In this document: positions 42,801 to 56,100 of the stretch, one piece after another
Layout of the letters: every line of letters starts with the position of its first letter
Numbering within the stretch: position 1 is the first letter of the stretch
DNA from: Crocodylus rhombifer
Lineage: Eukaryota > Chordata > Crocodylia > Crocodylidae
Assembly (NCBI GenBank): GCA_038503035.1
Contig: JAVSML010000041.1
Coordinates: 456,634 to 520,633 of the forward strand
Reading direction: 5' to 3'
Length of the DNA: 64,000 nt
The notes under the pieces: generated by a model
The model's input: the letters and a program-made list of their open reading frames with translations, nothing else
Told to the model about the DNA's origin: nothing
Database searches by the model: none
Made by a program: the position numbers and the translations under genes

Positions 42801-43429
42801 CTCAACTGTAGTGAGCTTATCGAGTTCAGGTTGGTGGATCAATGGGCAGTATTCAGTGAAATATGGAGCTGTGCACCCAACAAAAGGGAATCTAGATTAA
42901 AGTGATGAGAAAAAAGAACATAATGGAAGGAAGGGGAATGGGAGAGAGGGAATCGAAGAATAACCTGGGTGAGCAGAGGCTTCTTCATGTTCAGGGGCAA
43001 CAATGACTGAGAGATGGGATTTCCATCCATCTTAAAGGGTTAATATCCTTTAAGACCAGTTATTTTCCTTTAAAATTCTCTGTTGAAGCAGTGTCTAACT
43101 TTAGAAAAATTTGCGGGAGTGACGAGACAGATCAAATAGTCGTTTTCTCCTCTCAGCCATTGCAGTGTCCCCAAACCAAGTGACTCTTCTGAAGAGAGTG
43201 AACCGAATCAACAGGGTTGAGCACCTGGACCCTTCATACCGTGAATGGAGACAGCTGCTTCCAAAGAGTGGTCTACATTGCCTGATTGCTGAGTGGGGAG
43301 ATTCCTGCAGGAAGCCTGTGGGTGCAAGGGTGTTTTGAACTGCTCCTCAGCTCAGCTTTCTGACGTTGGGCTGCATACTAGCACCTCTGTCCTCTCAGGA
43401 TTCAGAATAGCCAGGGGGCTCCTAAATAC

Positions 43430-43560
43430 AGTGACAGCACTGAAAAGCAGTCTCCCAATTCCCAGGAGTGTGCCCTAACCATTAGGTTATGGATTAGGCT
43501 TGGAGAGTGAGGGGTTTCAGAGTGTCCATCTCTCCTGTAGAAGCTTGGATGCTGGGCCTT
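43430..43560 (-). repeat. SINE-like fragment
   Basis: Text such as ccctaaccattaggttatgg on the plus strand is the inverted form of a tRNA-derived SINE head seen in sauropsid genomes. The boundaries are not defined. Confidence 0.4.
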
Positions 43561-44228
43561 CTTAGAAGCAAGAAAGCAATAGAGTGCCTGACCCAGTAGT
43601 CCAGTGGGACTTCTGGGGCAAGGGGCAGTTCTTGTCTCTGCTGCCAGAATTATTTCTGTTTTTTATGCTAATTGACTGACATTGAGTATACAAGCAGACC
43701 TGGCAGCAGGGACTGATTTTCCCCTTCTAGGGGAGTGTCAACTAAAGAGTAACCATATGATGCGCTGTGCTTTGTTCTGAGCTCTGTGTTGCCTGGGTTG
43801 ATCATGAATCAGGCATGACCTGCAGAGGCCTAACAGACCAGGGCATTAGGCATATGCAGACCTCCAGCACCCAGCTACATCACAGTAGAGTTTAAGTGGG
43901 AGTTAAGCATGTTGGTCCTTGTTTATGGGCACATGCACAAGCCTAAGCCAAAATGCCTGCAAAGTTTTTCAGGCCAAAGCAGGGGCACCTAACTGGGTTT
44001 TTTGGCTGCTATGTGGAATTAATGGGAATTGATTTCTGTGAGTTGGACAGAATTTAAGCACCAAAGTCCCATTTGGGATCTTACAAGAGAGTTGGATCTG
44101 TACTCCCTCTGTGACCAGCTTTGCCAGAACATGCCCATTTCACATTAAGTCAAGCACAGTATCTTTTCACTGCTCTGTGTCAAGGTGGTCCAAAAGCCTG
44201 TTCACTTTAGCCACAGCCCACAACATAG

Positions 44229-44749
44229 TGGGCACATCTACATGAGACAGTAACGGTGCAGTAGGTAGACTAATTCTACTGAGCATTAGCATGGCCAGCA
44301 AAAAAACATGCTAATGCACGATAGAATTAGCCTACCGTGCACTAGTGTCAAAAAAATCATGCACCGACACTAGTGCACAGTGGTGCTGATTACGGCACAT
44401 TAAGTTTGTACCTGTAATTTCAGTGCACTGTTACTTGTGCTTCGGGGATGTGGTGGGGGGCAGCACTTTAATTAGAGCGGCTCTGAGAGTCACTTTAATT
44501 AAAACACTGCTGCATCTCATGTATCAGCATCCCTGTTCGACAAGCTTTAGTTCAAGGTCCTCCGCCACCATTTTTAAGTGCAGGGACACTGATATACAAG
44601 ATGCAGGAGGAGACTGCTGGAGTGTGGTAATTGCCATGTTCCAGCAGACTCTATTAATTCCAGCCTCTGTGCTCGTGTATAGATGCCCACGGGTACTAAA
44701 CTTAATCTGACGTAATTACGGCGCATTAATGAACATGTAGATGTGCCCA
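44229..44749 (+). mobile_element. Short inverted-repeat element (GTCTACA family), copy M7
   Basis: Left end GTGGGCACATCTACATGAG, right end ACATGTAGATGTGCCCAC; about 16 terminal bases are perfect inverted repeats. The length is 521 bp, longer than M1, M3 and M5 because of a middle block at about 44440-44690. No coding capacity. The cleanest termini of the family in this window. Confidence 0.8.
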
Positions 44750-47700
44750 CTTTAACATAACTGGTATAGTCAGAACCAAACTGTCTTATCGCCTGGTATA
44801 GCCAGGTTCAGGTTCACCAGTCCGTCTTTAGTTCCTGTGTTGTGGCATTAGACCAGGTGACAGGCCCTGATTCTGCTAATGCTTATATTCAATTTGTGCA
44901 CGTTAAAAGTCAACGAGACGATGCCTAGGTCAAGGTGAACACGTACGGAATGAGGATTCACAAGTAACTTTGTTCACCAAGCTACACAGGCAATTACTAA
45001 AGGCATGAGCAGATGAACAATTTAGCATTTACCAAGTAAGGGTCTAGTTTTACTGTGCATTGCCTGCTCTGTGGTAACTGCCTGTATGCATGCTTTTACC
45101 CTGTTGTAAGTAGAAGCTACGGTGTAGTAGCTTAACCCACCTTCACTGAAGCTATTGCAGTTTAATTTCCACTTTTCAGGGTAAGAGTGTGCACCTAGAT
45201 AGTTGATGCATAGTAAAGCCCTATTATCTTTTATCCCGTGGCAGATTGTACATCTGTGTGCCATGGACTTGTTTATCTTGGAAATATAAGTGAGCTTTCA
45301 GATGCACTCAGCATTAGCCAAACTTAAATGGACAGCCATAGAAAAATGCAGTTGGCTTGAACAGAAACAGGAAATCTGGGGCTAAGATTTTGCAAAAGTG
45401 TCTCTTAAATTATCTGGTACCTTAAAAAACAAAGCCAGTTTACTGAATTCTGAAGTGTGACAGTTCAGTTTTATTCTTGTCCAAGCAAGAAGGTAGACTT
45501 TTTAATGTTCAGTTCTCATATAATAACTTGAGGATTTTTTGTGGCCTATTTTAACATTCAAATGCACTTTCACTAGTTAAAATAATTTTGTGAAAACTGC
45601 AATGCATTAACAGGATGGCATCTTTCCACGGGGAGCTTCATCTTCTGAACAGCCACCTATGGAAGCCCCTGTCTAGTTCTACTCTGCCTTCTCTCCTAGC
45701 AACCCATTTCTCCCTTTCACAGCATTGTTTTCACTGTTTTTCAAACCAGCCTCAAGGGTCAGCCTTTAAAAATAAAAGTCTGTTTAACAATAAATAGATC
45801 TAGTACTTCTCATGGGAGTAGAGTGCTGTGGGATCCAATGCATGCCTCTTAATATTCCATTTCTGAATGTTGTTCCCAAGTCCACCTTTGGTATTTGGGG
45901 GCAAAACTTGATTGTATGCTTGTGTATTCTGGGTACCCTCAAGCTGAAGCCCCATTACACACACTTCCCTAAGGACCATACTTTGCCCACGGTTTTTCTT
46001 TGTAGTGTTTTTTTTGGCTTTCTGCTCTCTCAAAATGTCCTTGAGAAGCAGAGAAGACAAGACCTTAGAAATAGTGAAGCTGAGCACTTTTTCACATGCA
46101 CCTTAATCAAAAAGTTGCTGAGTAAGATAGGATGTCTTCCAAATAACCTGTCTTCTAATGTTTTCACAATAGGCTGCCCTACCTGCTTTAATTCTGTGCT
46201 GCTTAGACAGTGAAAGACCAAAAGGAAGTAAAAATTGATTGCATGCAGAGAGGATTTCACTGGGAGGTCTAAACGCATCCTTCTAATATTATCTTTCAGT
46301 AGCCATCCCTAATTTTTGTTAAGAGAGACTTAAAAGAAATGTCCTAGCACTTGTAGCACGTAGCAAAAATAAGTTGGGACAATGAGAAGCACGTTTGAGG
46401 GTCTGCATCTGTCACTGTGTTGCTGTATCAGAAGACTACCCAAAAAATGTTATCAAGTATGCTTCTGCAGTGGGAGCCAGGAATTGGGATTTCAATCCTT
46501 AGCTCACCACTAACTCACTCTCTTATTGTAGACAATTCAGTGACAATTCAATTCCAACTATGACTCCAGATATTTTGGAAGTGTGACTTAAACTTCCTTG
46601 GCCCTAGTTTCTGGGCGTGCTGAGCACTAGCAGCTTCTTTTATCCTCTGCAGTATCTAAATATGAATGCTCAAAATGGATTTACTCCTGAAAAGGTGGGT
46701 CTTAACTTCTTATTATCTGAAGCCCTACCTGTATAATACGGGTAGTAAAGCCAACCCACCTTGGTAAAGCTCAATCGGAGCTTTGGATGGAAACACCATT
46801 CCAAAGTATGTGCGCGTATAAGTTTGGATGTTGCATTTTTACTTCAGTCCGAGTATTGAGTGATAACATTTGGTGTCAGTACAATTCCCATGACATCTAA
46901 TTACTGCTCACTGTTTAATTATTTTATCATGTTTTTCTTTACTAATAACCTTTAAAAGCTTTTACAATTATATTTAAATACAAAAGACTACAGTTAAATG
47001 CTTACTCCTGTGTTTAAATTGTTGCAATCCAACAGCACCACATCAAAGCAATTTTGCAGTGTTCATTTTATCTGGGCTGCAGTTAACAAAAAAGGATATT
47101 TTGAAACTCATTGCAACTTGTGTAAAGATCCTCTTGATCCAGGTGGTTTAAGAGCATAAATACTCTGTATTCACTTGCATACCATGTGCATCTTTTCCCA
47201 CCAGATTACCCCTCCAAAAATGGGGTATAGGTGTTAAGCAGGAAAGCTGATTTTTTCTTCGCTAGAATAGAAGCACAGAGCCACTGCTTTAATGGCTGTC
47301 AAATGGCTTTCTCTTGTCTCTGGCCCAGCAGACAGAGGGGATCGAGTCCAGTGTTAATCTTCTTACAGGTGCTAACAAATGTAGCTATTAGCTGAGGACT
47401 GTAGCTTGTGCCTGAAGCAGCAATTGAACTAGCACAGGGCAAGTGAGCACTGCATGCCATCAGTAGTATCCTGATGAGCCTTGTGGTGTGGATACAAGTC
47501 CTTGTTATGTACAGAAACTTATATAAAGTACTACTTAAAATAAAGAAGAAACAGTCTTGCTACTGCCTTGCAAGGCTCTGCGACCTAGACTTCTTGCAAA
47601 ACCAGGACGTTCCTTTTATCTCATCCAGTTTTCCTGCGATGCCACGTTTCTGGACGCTCTATTTCCAGAATAACTTATTTTATGTCACAAGTTAGCTGTG

Positions 47701-50461
47701 ACTGGGGAAAAAATCTTTTTTTTTCTATATTCTCCCCTCCAAAAAGAACTTGCGTGTGTCTTATTTGGGGGGCATGTGGTATGCTAAAAATATGGTATAA
47801 ATAAAGCAAGGAAGTAAATGAAATAAATGTATTAACTTCAAGCTATCAAAACAAAATGTGATGGGAAGGGGCAAAAGCACTTATTCTGGAGATACAGGAA
47901 GGCACTTCAGGAAAAGTAGAAACGAATTTTAATCACAGCAGTGCGTTTAATTATGGCCTTATAAGAATAGCTGATGCTACTTGGGCCCAGTAATGGTTTT
48001 GGGATTATGCTGCAGAAAAGAAGCTTTTATTAGGTCCCTGTTTTGAAAAATTAGACCGTATTAATGTAGGACCTACAAAGAAGCTTTGTTTGCTGGCTGA
48101 GCCTCTGCCATTAGCCAAGACGCACTACTAATGGCTTTATTATGCATGATGGTACTAGTGGGCATATGCAGAAGTGAGCCAGATGAGCGTGTCTGTTCAA
48201 GTTGTGTAAGATTGCTCCTCTCTGTTGTGCGTTCCTAACATGGTGAGTAGAAATACTGTGTTTAGTTGTGGTGAAAGATAATTGAGTTTTGCCAGACTAA
48301 GAATTGATTGACTCAAGTGGGGATTAACTGGTGGTTGCATGCAGTAGAAATGAACCTTCTATAAAGATAAACGTCAGAAGATGAGTGATGACTTTAAAAA
48401 GCACTCATCCCAGATATTTAATAAAGAATAAGGGCAATGATCGGCACCGGTATATATACCAATTGCATTTATCCTGGGGCCTAAAATATAGCAAGTCTTT
48501 CATGCAGTTCGTGTATTTCTCTGAAGTATTGGCAGTTCATCAGGACTGGCAATGTTCAGTCAGCTTTACAAGGATTTTTATAAGGTTAGAACAGAAGCTC
48601 TTGGGAAACTATTCTGTCTGTAGCAGTGTCTTCAGAAAGCTTGGAAAGGTTTTTCAGTAGTGAACTGATGCATCTTCAGCAGCGCTGCATTTGTCTGACC
48701 GATGAAGACATTGAACTCCAATGAGGCTGCCTTTTCAAAATGCGAGATTTAGATCAGGGCCAGGGTACGGGTCGTGATCCCATTGTCAGACAAAGTTGGT
48801 GGTCAAGTCAGAACGTGAGGTTGTGTGTACGATGGAAGGGGAAAAAACCTTATCTTGACGGATGTAACATAGGCCTAATTTGTGTTTACCTGCCTCTGCC
48901 AACAGACATTGTAGCAGCAGACAGCAACCGCCACCAAGCCGCTGGAGCATGAGGACTTGTGGCAGTTGCATCCAGCTCCAGGCAGCAGTGGGGCTGTCAG
49001 AGCATGCAGTGTGCCCAGCTGGTGAGGACCACAACAGAAAGCACAGGAGTATTTACATGCATCTTCTGCCAACCAGCTGCAGAGGCCTTATTCTGCTTGG
49101 CATTGGTGGTGGAACTGCTGTAGAAAGGAGGGCGCTGGCAAAGCAGAGGAGCCCGGGCTGTAGATGCACTTGCCAATGTTGTAGTGGACGCTAGGCTGTA
49201 GACGTGTTTTGTCCCAGGATTCTTTTTAGCAGGTCGAGATCAGGGGTGTTAAGTCTGAGTCAGACTGTGGGGCTCATTACAGGGCAAGCAATGGTTATAG
49301 GGGCTAATGCAGCTATCACTCCCCCCACAGCAGGTATTCCCAACAAGGCTATGTACTCTATATTTTGACAGCAGCCCTGCCCACAAATTCCTAGGTCCTC
49401 CAGGAGCTCTGCAGGCCACACGACACAGCTCCATGGGCCAGATGTTTGAGACCCCAGGTCCAGCAGGATTTTCATTCAGAATTAATTTTTAGAAAAGGAA
49501 ACTCTCATACAGTTTTTCCATTCCCAACTTTACCCTTTCCGTGCAAACTCCATTCTTCAAATACATTTACTCAAAATTCCTCTGTAGCTACATCATTAAT
49601 AGTAATCATGAAGTGTGCATTGAGTAAAAATGAAATGCATGTTGCATGTTCTCCCCTGCATGTATCTTTTTGCCAGTTGTTATTCAGAAGATTGTAATGC
49701 AAGTCAGCAACTTTGCTTGCAGCCAGGGCTGGCCATACTTGGCCCAGGGCATCAAAAAGTTCCAGTACCCACTCCCATTGGACTGAAGTTTTGCATGATG
49801 GGATCTGTAGTCCCTGTAGTTAATATGAATAAATCTGAGACTTTGTTATAACACATTTTATACAAATAAGCAGCTGGTCTTTGTCTCCTGCCAAGTTGCT
49901 AAAAGGGCCACTGTCTGAACATCTAGCATATTTTATTGCAAGTCACATACCCAGCAGTTTAAAATTCATTTCCAATTTTTAAAATTCATTTCCACTGTTT
50001 CTTAAAATGCAAAATCTCAAATGACTCAGCAGGCTGACTACAGTCAGGTCAGATTGAACTTGTTTGGTGGGGCCTTTTTGCTGAGTAAGCACTGCAGGGG
50101 TTGGTCCAGCGGGTGCTACTTGATAATATTTCGAAGACTCTCGGCCAAGTCAGTGATTCAGATGCCAAGATTTGGGGCCTGGGAAGATCATTGAATACAT
50201 CTGTAGTAGCCTTGTATGTCTCTGGGGTCATCCTAGCATTAGTTTTGTATGTCAGCTCTCTAGAGTATTTCCTTGTGTTTAGAATTTACCTGTTCTCATC
50301 TGTTGCTACGACAGTGCCAGTGTAAGTCTCTATAGGAGTGAAAGCAGTCTTCATAATTTTTGGAGATTACAGCCAAATAAATTAGCCTGAGCTTTGGGTG
50401 AAAGGTAGTAAGTCTGAATCCAGAATAACATTGAGGTTTCTAGTAAACTTGATTAATGCTC

Positions 50462-51991
50462 GAACACAAGTTTATCTTGGTCAGTACCACTCCCAAATAC
50501 AATACACAGCTGAATAAATGTCTACTGGCAATGCATTACAGTTGGTAAATACTTGAAGTCCCATTGAGGGTGGCAGAAAGAGAACAGACCTTCTGCTGAA
50601 TGGACGTTGTCTGCATCTCTACTAAAAGCCCTATGATGCATTGACTCCAAGATCATCACTGCACATGCAAGGCATGAAGCCAAAGGCCTTAATCAGTCAA
50701 GCAGTGGTAACCTGTTTTGGGAGATCCTAAAGTGAGGACATTGTTCTGTTTCAGGGATTCTTCAACCCCTTTGTATGTGGAACTGTCGCCATATCTTACT
50801 AGACTGCAGGAACACAAATGGTCCCATTCACTGTCACCTGCATCCACCCCCAGTCATTGTAAATATTCCTGTGGTAACTGCTTATATGGGGAAAGTAACA
50901 CCAGGAAAATATTTCATGGATTTTTAGCTGCTTTTAATGTGATTTAGCAACAGGCAACTGGGAAGGGCTGGCGTTGAACAGCTAGACAGTTCTCTGTTCA
51001 CTGCCCGGTGGTCACAGTTGTCTGTTCTGTTCGTTCCACCCTCCAGAGGTTCGGTTTCTCTGCTGGCTCCATTTTCTAAAGTGCTTTATTAATGAGTATG
51101 CCATGTGGACTGTGTATTTAAACAAGAAAAGTGTAGTAAAGGGTGCATTTTTTTTTAGTAACTCCATTGTAAGAGCTGGCTGTGTACCATGCTTCTCAAT
51201 TGCTAGAATTGTTCTCCTAATTCTCTGTAGTAAGTCTGTTTTGTCCTATCTGGTCCTCACACTGAAATAATTTCTTTATCCTTCTAGCCTTGTATAATTC
51301 TGAAAAGAAGATTCACTGAAGTTTAGGACCCAAAGGGACCTCGTGAGATCATTGGGTGCAGGCCCCCTGCTCTGGGCAGGAAAGACAGCTGGGGTCAAAT
51401 CACCCCAGCAAGGTGTGCGTCCAGTCTCCTTTTGAGGTCTTGAGCTTTTGAGTTTTTACAAGCCAAGAATGGAGTGCTTGAATGATCATGGCTGTGCAGA
51501 CACTGTTAGTAACTGGTTAATCTTGATCTCTCCCTTTAAATATGAAATCTACAAATCATGCACACAGTCAACAGGTGCAACATGGTGTTCCTACACATCT
51601 ACTCCCAACTTCTGGCTCCCTTGCACTGTATTCTCCATTTTCGTGTCACACCCAGAGCCTCTTCAGACTGGAGTGGAGACTGTGTGTGCCAGTGCCCTGC
51701 ACAAAGTGGTACTAGTCCTGATCTGGGCCTCGGCATTACAATAATTGAGTCAGTCTTCATGCTGTCACGTAAACCCATGTTGCCAGAGCTACTTCTCAGG
51801 CAGCAAAGAGCTTTGGTGGCACATCTTTTTTGTGGCCTCATAGTGCTGTCGTTCTAACCTAGCGCTCTAGACCCTGCAGCTTTTAGCAACAGCAGTGACT
51901 GATAGTACCAACTGTAATGCATTGCCAATAGACATTTGTTCAGCTGTGTATTGTATTCGGGAGTGGTACTGACCACGATAAACTTGTGTTC
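50462..51991. mobile_element. 1.53 kb unit bounded by 86-bp inverted arms
   Basis: The arm at 50462-50547 is the reverse complement of 51906-51991: equal length, four mismatches, no gap. The 1358 bp between them include a CR1 tail at about 51310-51440 and no recognisable protein. The arms carry no known transposon terminus. In the intron transcript they could pair as a long hairpin. Confidence 0.7.
51310..51440 (-). mobile_element. CR1 3'-end fragment
   Basis: Plus-strand text aagggacctcgtgagatcat, followed by ggccccctgctctgggcagg and cagctggggtca, is the inverted CR1 3' untranslated region, very like that of CR1-C. Only the tail is present. Confidence 0.8.
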
Positions 51992-52429
51992 AAGCTGTCC
52001 TGAGGCAGCTTTAAGAAAAAGAAGTGCCGAGAGACTGGTTCTGTATTGGCTAAATATAGCCCCTAAAATCGCAGGGGAGAATTGCTGCTTGTTTCCTTAG
52101 ACTGCTGTGTAGTAGTTATGAGATCAGAAAACAGATGGAATAATCCCAGGACAAAGATGGTTCCTTACTTCCCAGCAGTATTGAGGATAAATTCATTAAT
52201 GCCTATGGGCATCCTCAAATCTGCAACAATGGGGGCCCTAAAAGTATACAAGATGAAACCCTGGTGTCGTTAAAGTTGATGGCACAATGGCCAGCTATTT
52301 CAGTAAAGGAAAGATTTCACCCAGGTGGGTAGATAACGTCGTCTGCATCCACGAGGGTGTGGTGGCAATATTCCAATCAATGTCTTCCACGGCTACAGAT
52401 GCCCCTTTTTTGAGTGTCTTGATAGACTT

Positions 52430-52585
52430 TACAGAGCACTGAGCCTCACAGCCTGTCTGTGAGATGGGTGAGCCCTGTGATCCTCATTATATAGATGGAA
52501 GTAGGTAGAGTCACTTGTCCAAGGTTACACAATGAAACAGTAACAGAGGCACAGTTTAGGTCTACTGCCCAGTGTCTTGGCCACG
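52430..52585 (+). repeat. MIR SINE
   Basis: Contains atagatggaag, then agtcacttgtccaaggttacacaatgaaac, then gtctactgcccagtgtcttggcca, the order of the MIR consensus core and 3' part. The copy is strongly diverged, as expected for an ancient SINE. Confidence 0.75.
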
Positions 52586-52870
52586 GTCGATCTTCCTGAT
52601 CATGGGGTACATGTGAGATGTCTATGTCTATGATATGAGATGATGGTATATGATATGAGGGGTCTATGCGAGATGTCATCACACCGAGGCATTCAATGTG
52701 GATGCCTAGGCAAAAGCATAGAGGACTGGAAGCTGCCTCAAACCTACCATTCCCTCTTGAGACCATTGAGACAATCCCAAAGGCCAGACTGAGTCCAGAT
52801 GTTCACTGCCTCCATAGTTGTAGCTTCTGCCAGAGAGCAACAGATAAGAACTGCTGCTGATTGCCTATCA

Positions 52871-53057
52871 CTGGGGTGGACAATTATTTTGGACAGAGAG
52901 CTGCTTACTGAGTTTTGGCAAGCCATTGAGGGCTGCACGACAGGCAGCCAGGGGCAGATAAGTATTAATTTTCTAAATTTTGACGGGGCCCTGCAGGTTG
53001 GATAGAATGGCCTGGCGGGCTGCATCCAGCCCACGGGCTGCATTTTACCCACCCCTG
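52871..53057 (+). mobile_element. hAT-type non-autonomous element, copy 3
   Basis: About 187 bp with ends CTGGGGTGGACAATTATTTT and TTTTACCCACCCCTG. The flanks are GCCTATCA on the left and GCCTAACT on the right, a decayed 8-bp duplication (6 of 8 match). Same family and orientation as 9856-10042. Confidence 0.8.
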
Positions 53058-53934
53058 GCCTAACTTCTGAGCGAGGGCATGTTTCTGTCAGGGATATATG
53101 TCCCTTGCCCTTTCTTCAACCAAGGAGTATCCACAAGGCAGTGGGGGCTAGGGTTTTGGACACTCTATACTCGCCTTACTCTAGAGTTTGCAACATTGTT
53201 CAGACATGCCAAGTACATGGGGGCCTGAGGACCCTGGTCCACCTCGCAAAAGGCTGTCACCTGAAAGGCATAAAACTTTCCAAATGTCCATCTTCTTAGG
53301 CCCCTCCGCCCCTGAGAAAAATAAAAGTCAGTGCCTATGATTGTGGGATTTTATAGGAGCTACCCTGCCACGAGTAGCTCTGCCAAGTTGCCACCAGGCC
53401 CTGCAGTCATAACAAAGTCATGCTCAATGTAGTGCCTAGGAAAATGGCCAGCGCTTCAGAGGAGTTTGGGAGAAACCTTGTAGTGGGCAGTTGGGGACTG
53501 CTCTATCCATTGGCAAAGCCTCTTTATAACCTCACTGCATTGCTGGTTTACTTGCTCCATAAAGTGAAAAGGTCTGTATCCCTTCCAACATTTTTTCATC
53601 CTATCTGATGCAACTGTAGTTGTTCTCATTATGCAAGTAAATGCGTAGTTCAGTATTTTAGACTCAAGGAACCCCTCAGAAATTGCTAGTTTTTAGCTTT
53701 ACAGCAATAGCTAATAGAGCAATTTTTCTGTTGCAAAAGAATTCAGACCACAGCGGATGAGAATGATTTTCACACTGTGGACTGCTATCTGAAATCCCTG
53801 AGTTTATCTTGCGAAGCATATGTAGTGGCTGTTTGCACACCTATCAGTGGTAATATTTTATGGCACCCTTAAAAGGTTCTGATGTCACCTGGTTGAGAAT
53901 CTCTGGCCAAGTCATCAAGGATCTGTCACGTAGG

Positions 53935-54205
53935 GATGAGCAATTATTTGTTTTGTGAGGGGAAAGTCATTTTGAATTCATGCTTTATATTGAGTTTTTT
54001 GTTGGTAGAGTGGTGGTCAGCATCCTGTAAGGAGCTGGAGGCCAAAATAATACAACTTGGTCCAAAGCAGGTTAGCACTTACAACCTGGCCACCACCACT
54101 TTTTGTTCCTGTGCATGCAACCCACTGCAGAATTGCCCCACCACCACAATGCCTCCAATATCCAAGCTTTGTAGGTTGGATTAAATTGCTTGGTGGGCAG
54201 ATCTA
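53935..54205 (+). mobile_element. Probable diverged hAT-family relative
   Basis: Begins agggatgagcaattatttgtttt, like the left end of copies 2 and 3, and has ggttggattaaattgcttggtggg near 54174-54198, like the right half. The end has decayed and the middle differs. Confidence 0.4.
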
Positions 54206-55034
54206 GCCTGAATGCTGTAGATTTCTGAATTTTGTCTTAGACAAAATAGCACCTGCAGCCTTGTCACTCGTTTCAGTAACAGTTTCCACCTAACTGTGCA
54301 CTCTGACGTATTTGATTCAGTGGTAATGTACACTTTAATTGTCAGGAGAGTTATTGTCTTGTCAAGGATGAATGAAACCCTCAGGTTCAGGGTAGAGCCA
54401 GTGCAAGTATTCTCATGCCGTACTACCACTGTCGGTAACATTTGGGATTGCTGAAAGGAAGTGGGGCGCGGACTGGGTCTTGACCTCTGCTGCAAATTCA
54501 AAGGAAGTGGCACAGAGTACTGGGGTTTTGCAATGTGCACATTTGAACACTGAGAAGTGGGCTTGATATTGAATAAGTCATGGTGTAGAGCTTCGGTGAT
54601 CTGTCAGTGGTTTCGGCTTTGTCAGGCGTTGCATGAGTTTGTTTGAAGCCTGAATTTGGTTCTGTAATGTTGGTTCTCTGTTCACATAACATCAACTAGT
54701 AGGGCACATTACTTGGCAAATGTTTTGCTAAAACCTTAGCTACGCAGAAGTAAAAAAATATTTGTATTCCACGTGCCTATGGCTGATGTTTTCAGATGAG
54801 CATCCTAAAATAAGTCTCCAGGAAGTGACTTGACATTTCAGAAGTGCTGGGCTTCTGCAGATATGTCCAACTTCAGTAGGAGGCACATGTGCTCAGTAGC
54901 TTTGCAGACAAGGCCACTTGGGCCTTTTCTGGTTGATAAAAAAGGGGAAGTTTTGGATTGTGCCTGCTAATGCAAACTGGCTACACCTGAGTCAAATTGT
55001 AATCATAATGCCGATACAAGTAGCGCCTTTAGCA

Positions 55035-55190
55035 CAGGGGCAGGCAATAATTTTGGGCACTGAGTTCTGGCAAGCCACTAAGGGCTGTAAGACAGGCAGC
55101 CAGGGGCAGATAAATATGCATATTCTTAATTCTGGGGGGGGCCCCCACGGGCTGGATAGAATGGCCTGGACTGCATTTTGCCCACCCCTG
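55035..55190 (+). mobile_element. hAT-type non-autonomous element, copy 4
   Basis: 156 bp with ends CAGGGGCAGGCAATAATTTT and TTTTGCCCACCCCTG, flanked by a perfect 8-bp duplication CTTTAGCA (55027-55034 and 55191-55198). It is shorter than its relatives because of internal loss near the right end. Confidence 0.9.
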
Positions 55191-55635
55191 CTTTAGCAGG
55201 ACAAGTAAGCCTGCCAAAGGTATGAGTCTGCCTCCACACTTGCACTCAAACTAGTAGTTAGGTGTAAGTTAGCTCATGTTGCATAGCGTGACCATTCTTT
55301 AACCTCTTTCCCAATCTTGGCAAAGCCATACCTAAGTGCCAAACAACACAATCACATTGAGTTGGCCATAATCCTACAAAATGCTCATTCTCTTCAGCAC
55401 TGCTGCAAAGCATATATGACAGTTTGCCAATGAAAGTTCAAAACCAACTTGCCCAGCTGTCATGCGCGTCATCAAAAAGAAATCGGTTGCAATTTTACTT
55501 GCTGATTTACATTTTTACAGTTTGCAAAGGAAAAATAACCAGTGCAGTTTCTTTCAGGATCACAATTCAAGATGCCAATAATGGGTATTTTGTCAAATGT
55601 AAGGTATTGAGGGTTGTGTAGAATCATTTGAATTA

Positions 55636-55680
55636 TGCGCACGCATGTGTGCACATGCATGCACATATACACGCACACAC
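55636..55680. repeat. Alternating purine-pyrimidine microsatellite
   Basis: A degenerate CA/CG/TG stretch (cgcacgcatgtgtgcacatgc and on), a potential Z-DNA-forming run within intron 1. Confidence 0.85.
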
Positions 55681-55935
55681 TTTTATTCTAAATTAACTCT
55701 GGTTCATCAGAGGGACAAAACCTCTGTTAAAAAGCAGACAAATATCATTTTGTAAATTCTTGTGCTGTTTCTCACAAGACTCAGGATATTTAATGCCTCT
55801 GAAAGCCTCAGCTCCTGGAGTCACTCTATTAGATGAAAATTTCAGCTTGCTTATTTATTTTTTTAATGAACGTTTCCCACCTTTCAAACTGTGGGAAAAA
55901 ACCTGCAGATTACAAGCTCGCAAGACTCTAGAACA

Positions 55936-56100
55936 GGGGTAGGCAACCCCTGGCACTGGTGCCAGAGCATGGCACACTAAGGCTATTTTGCGTGGCACAT
56001 GCACTTCAGGGCAGGTGGCAGGGAAGGGATGAGGGCTGCACTGCCACAACAAGGATTGGGCCCCTCGTGCCTTCCTCACTTGGGGTGCCATCTTACAAGT
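55936..56100 (+). mobile_element. hAT-like element fragment
   Basis: Starts CAGGGGTAGGCAACCCCTGG, a terminus common in amniote hAT elements, then gtgccagagcatggcac. The right end is not found. Confidence 0.5.

Noticed and set aside
43150..43330. Possible extra exon after a pyrimidine-rich tract ending cctctcag
   Set aside because: No frame with a recognisable domain and no convincing donor.
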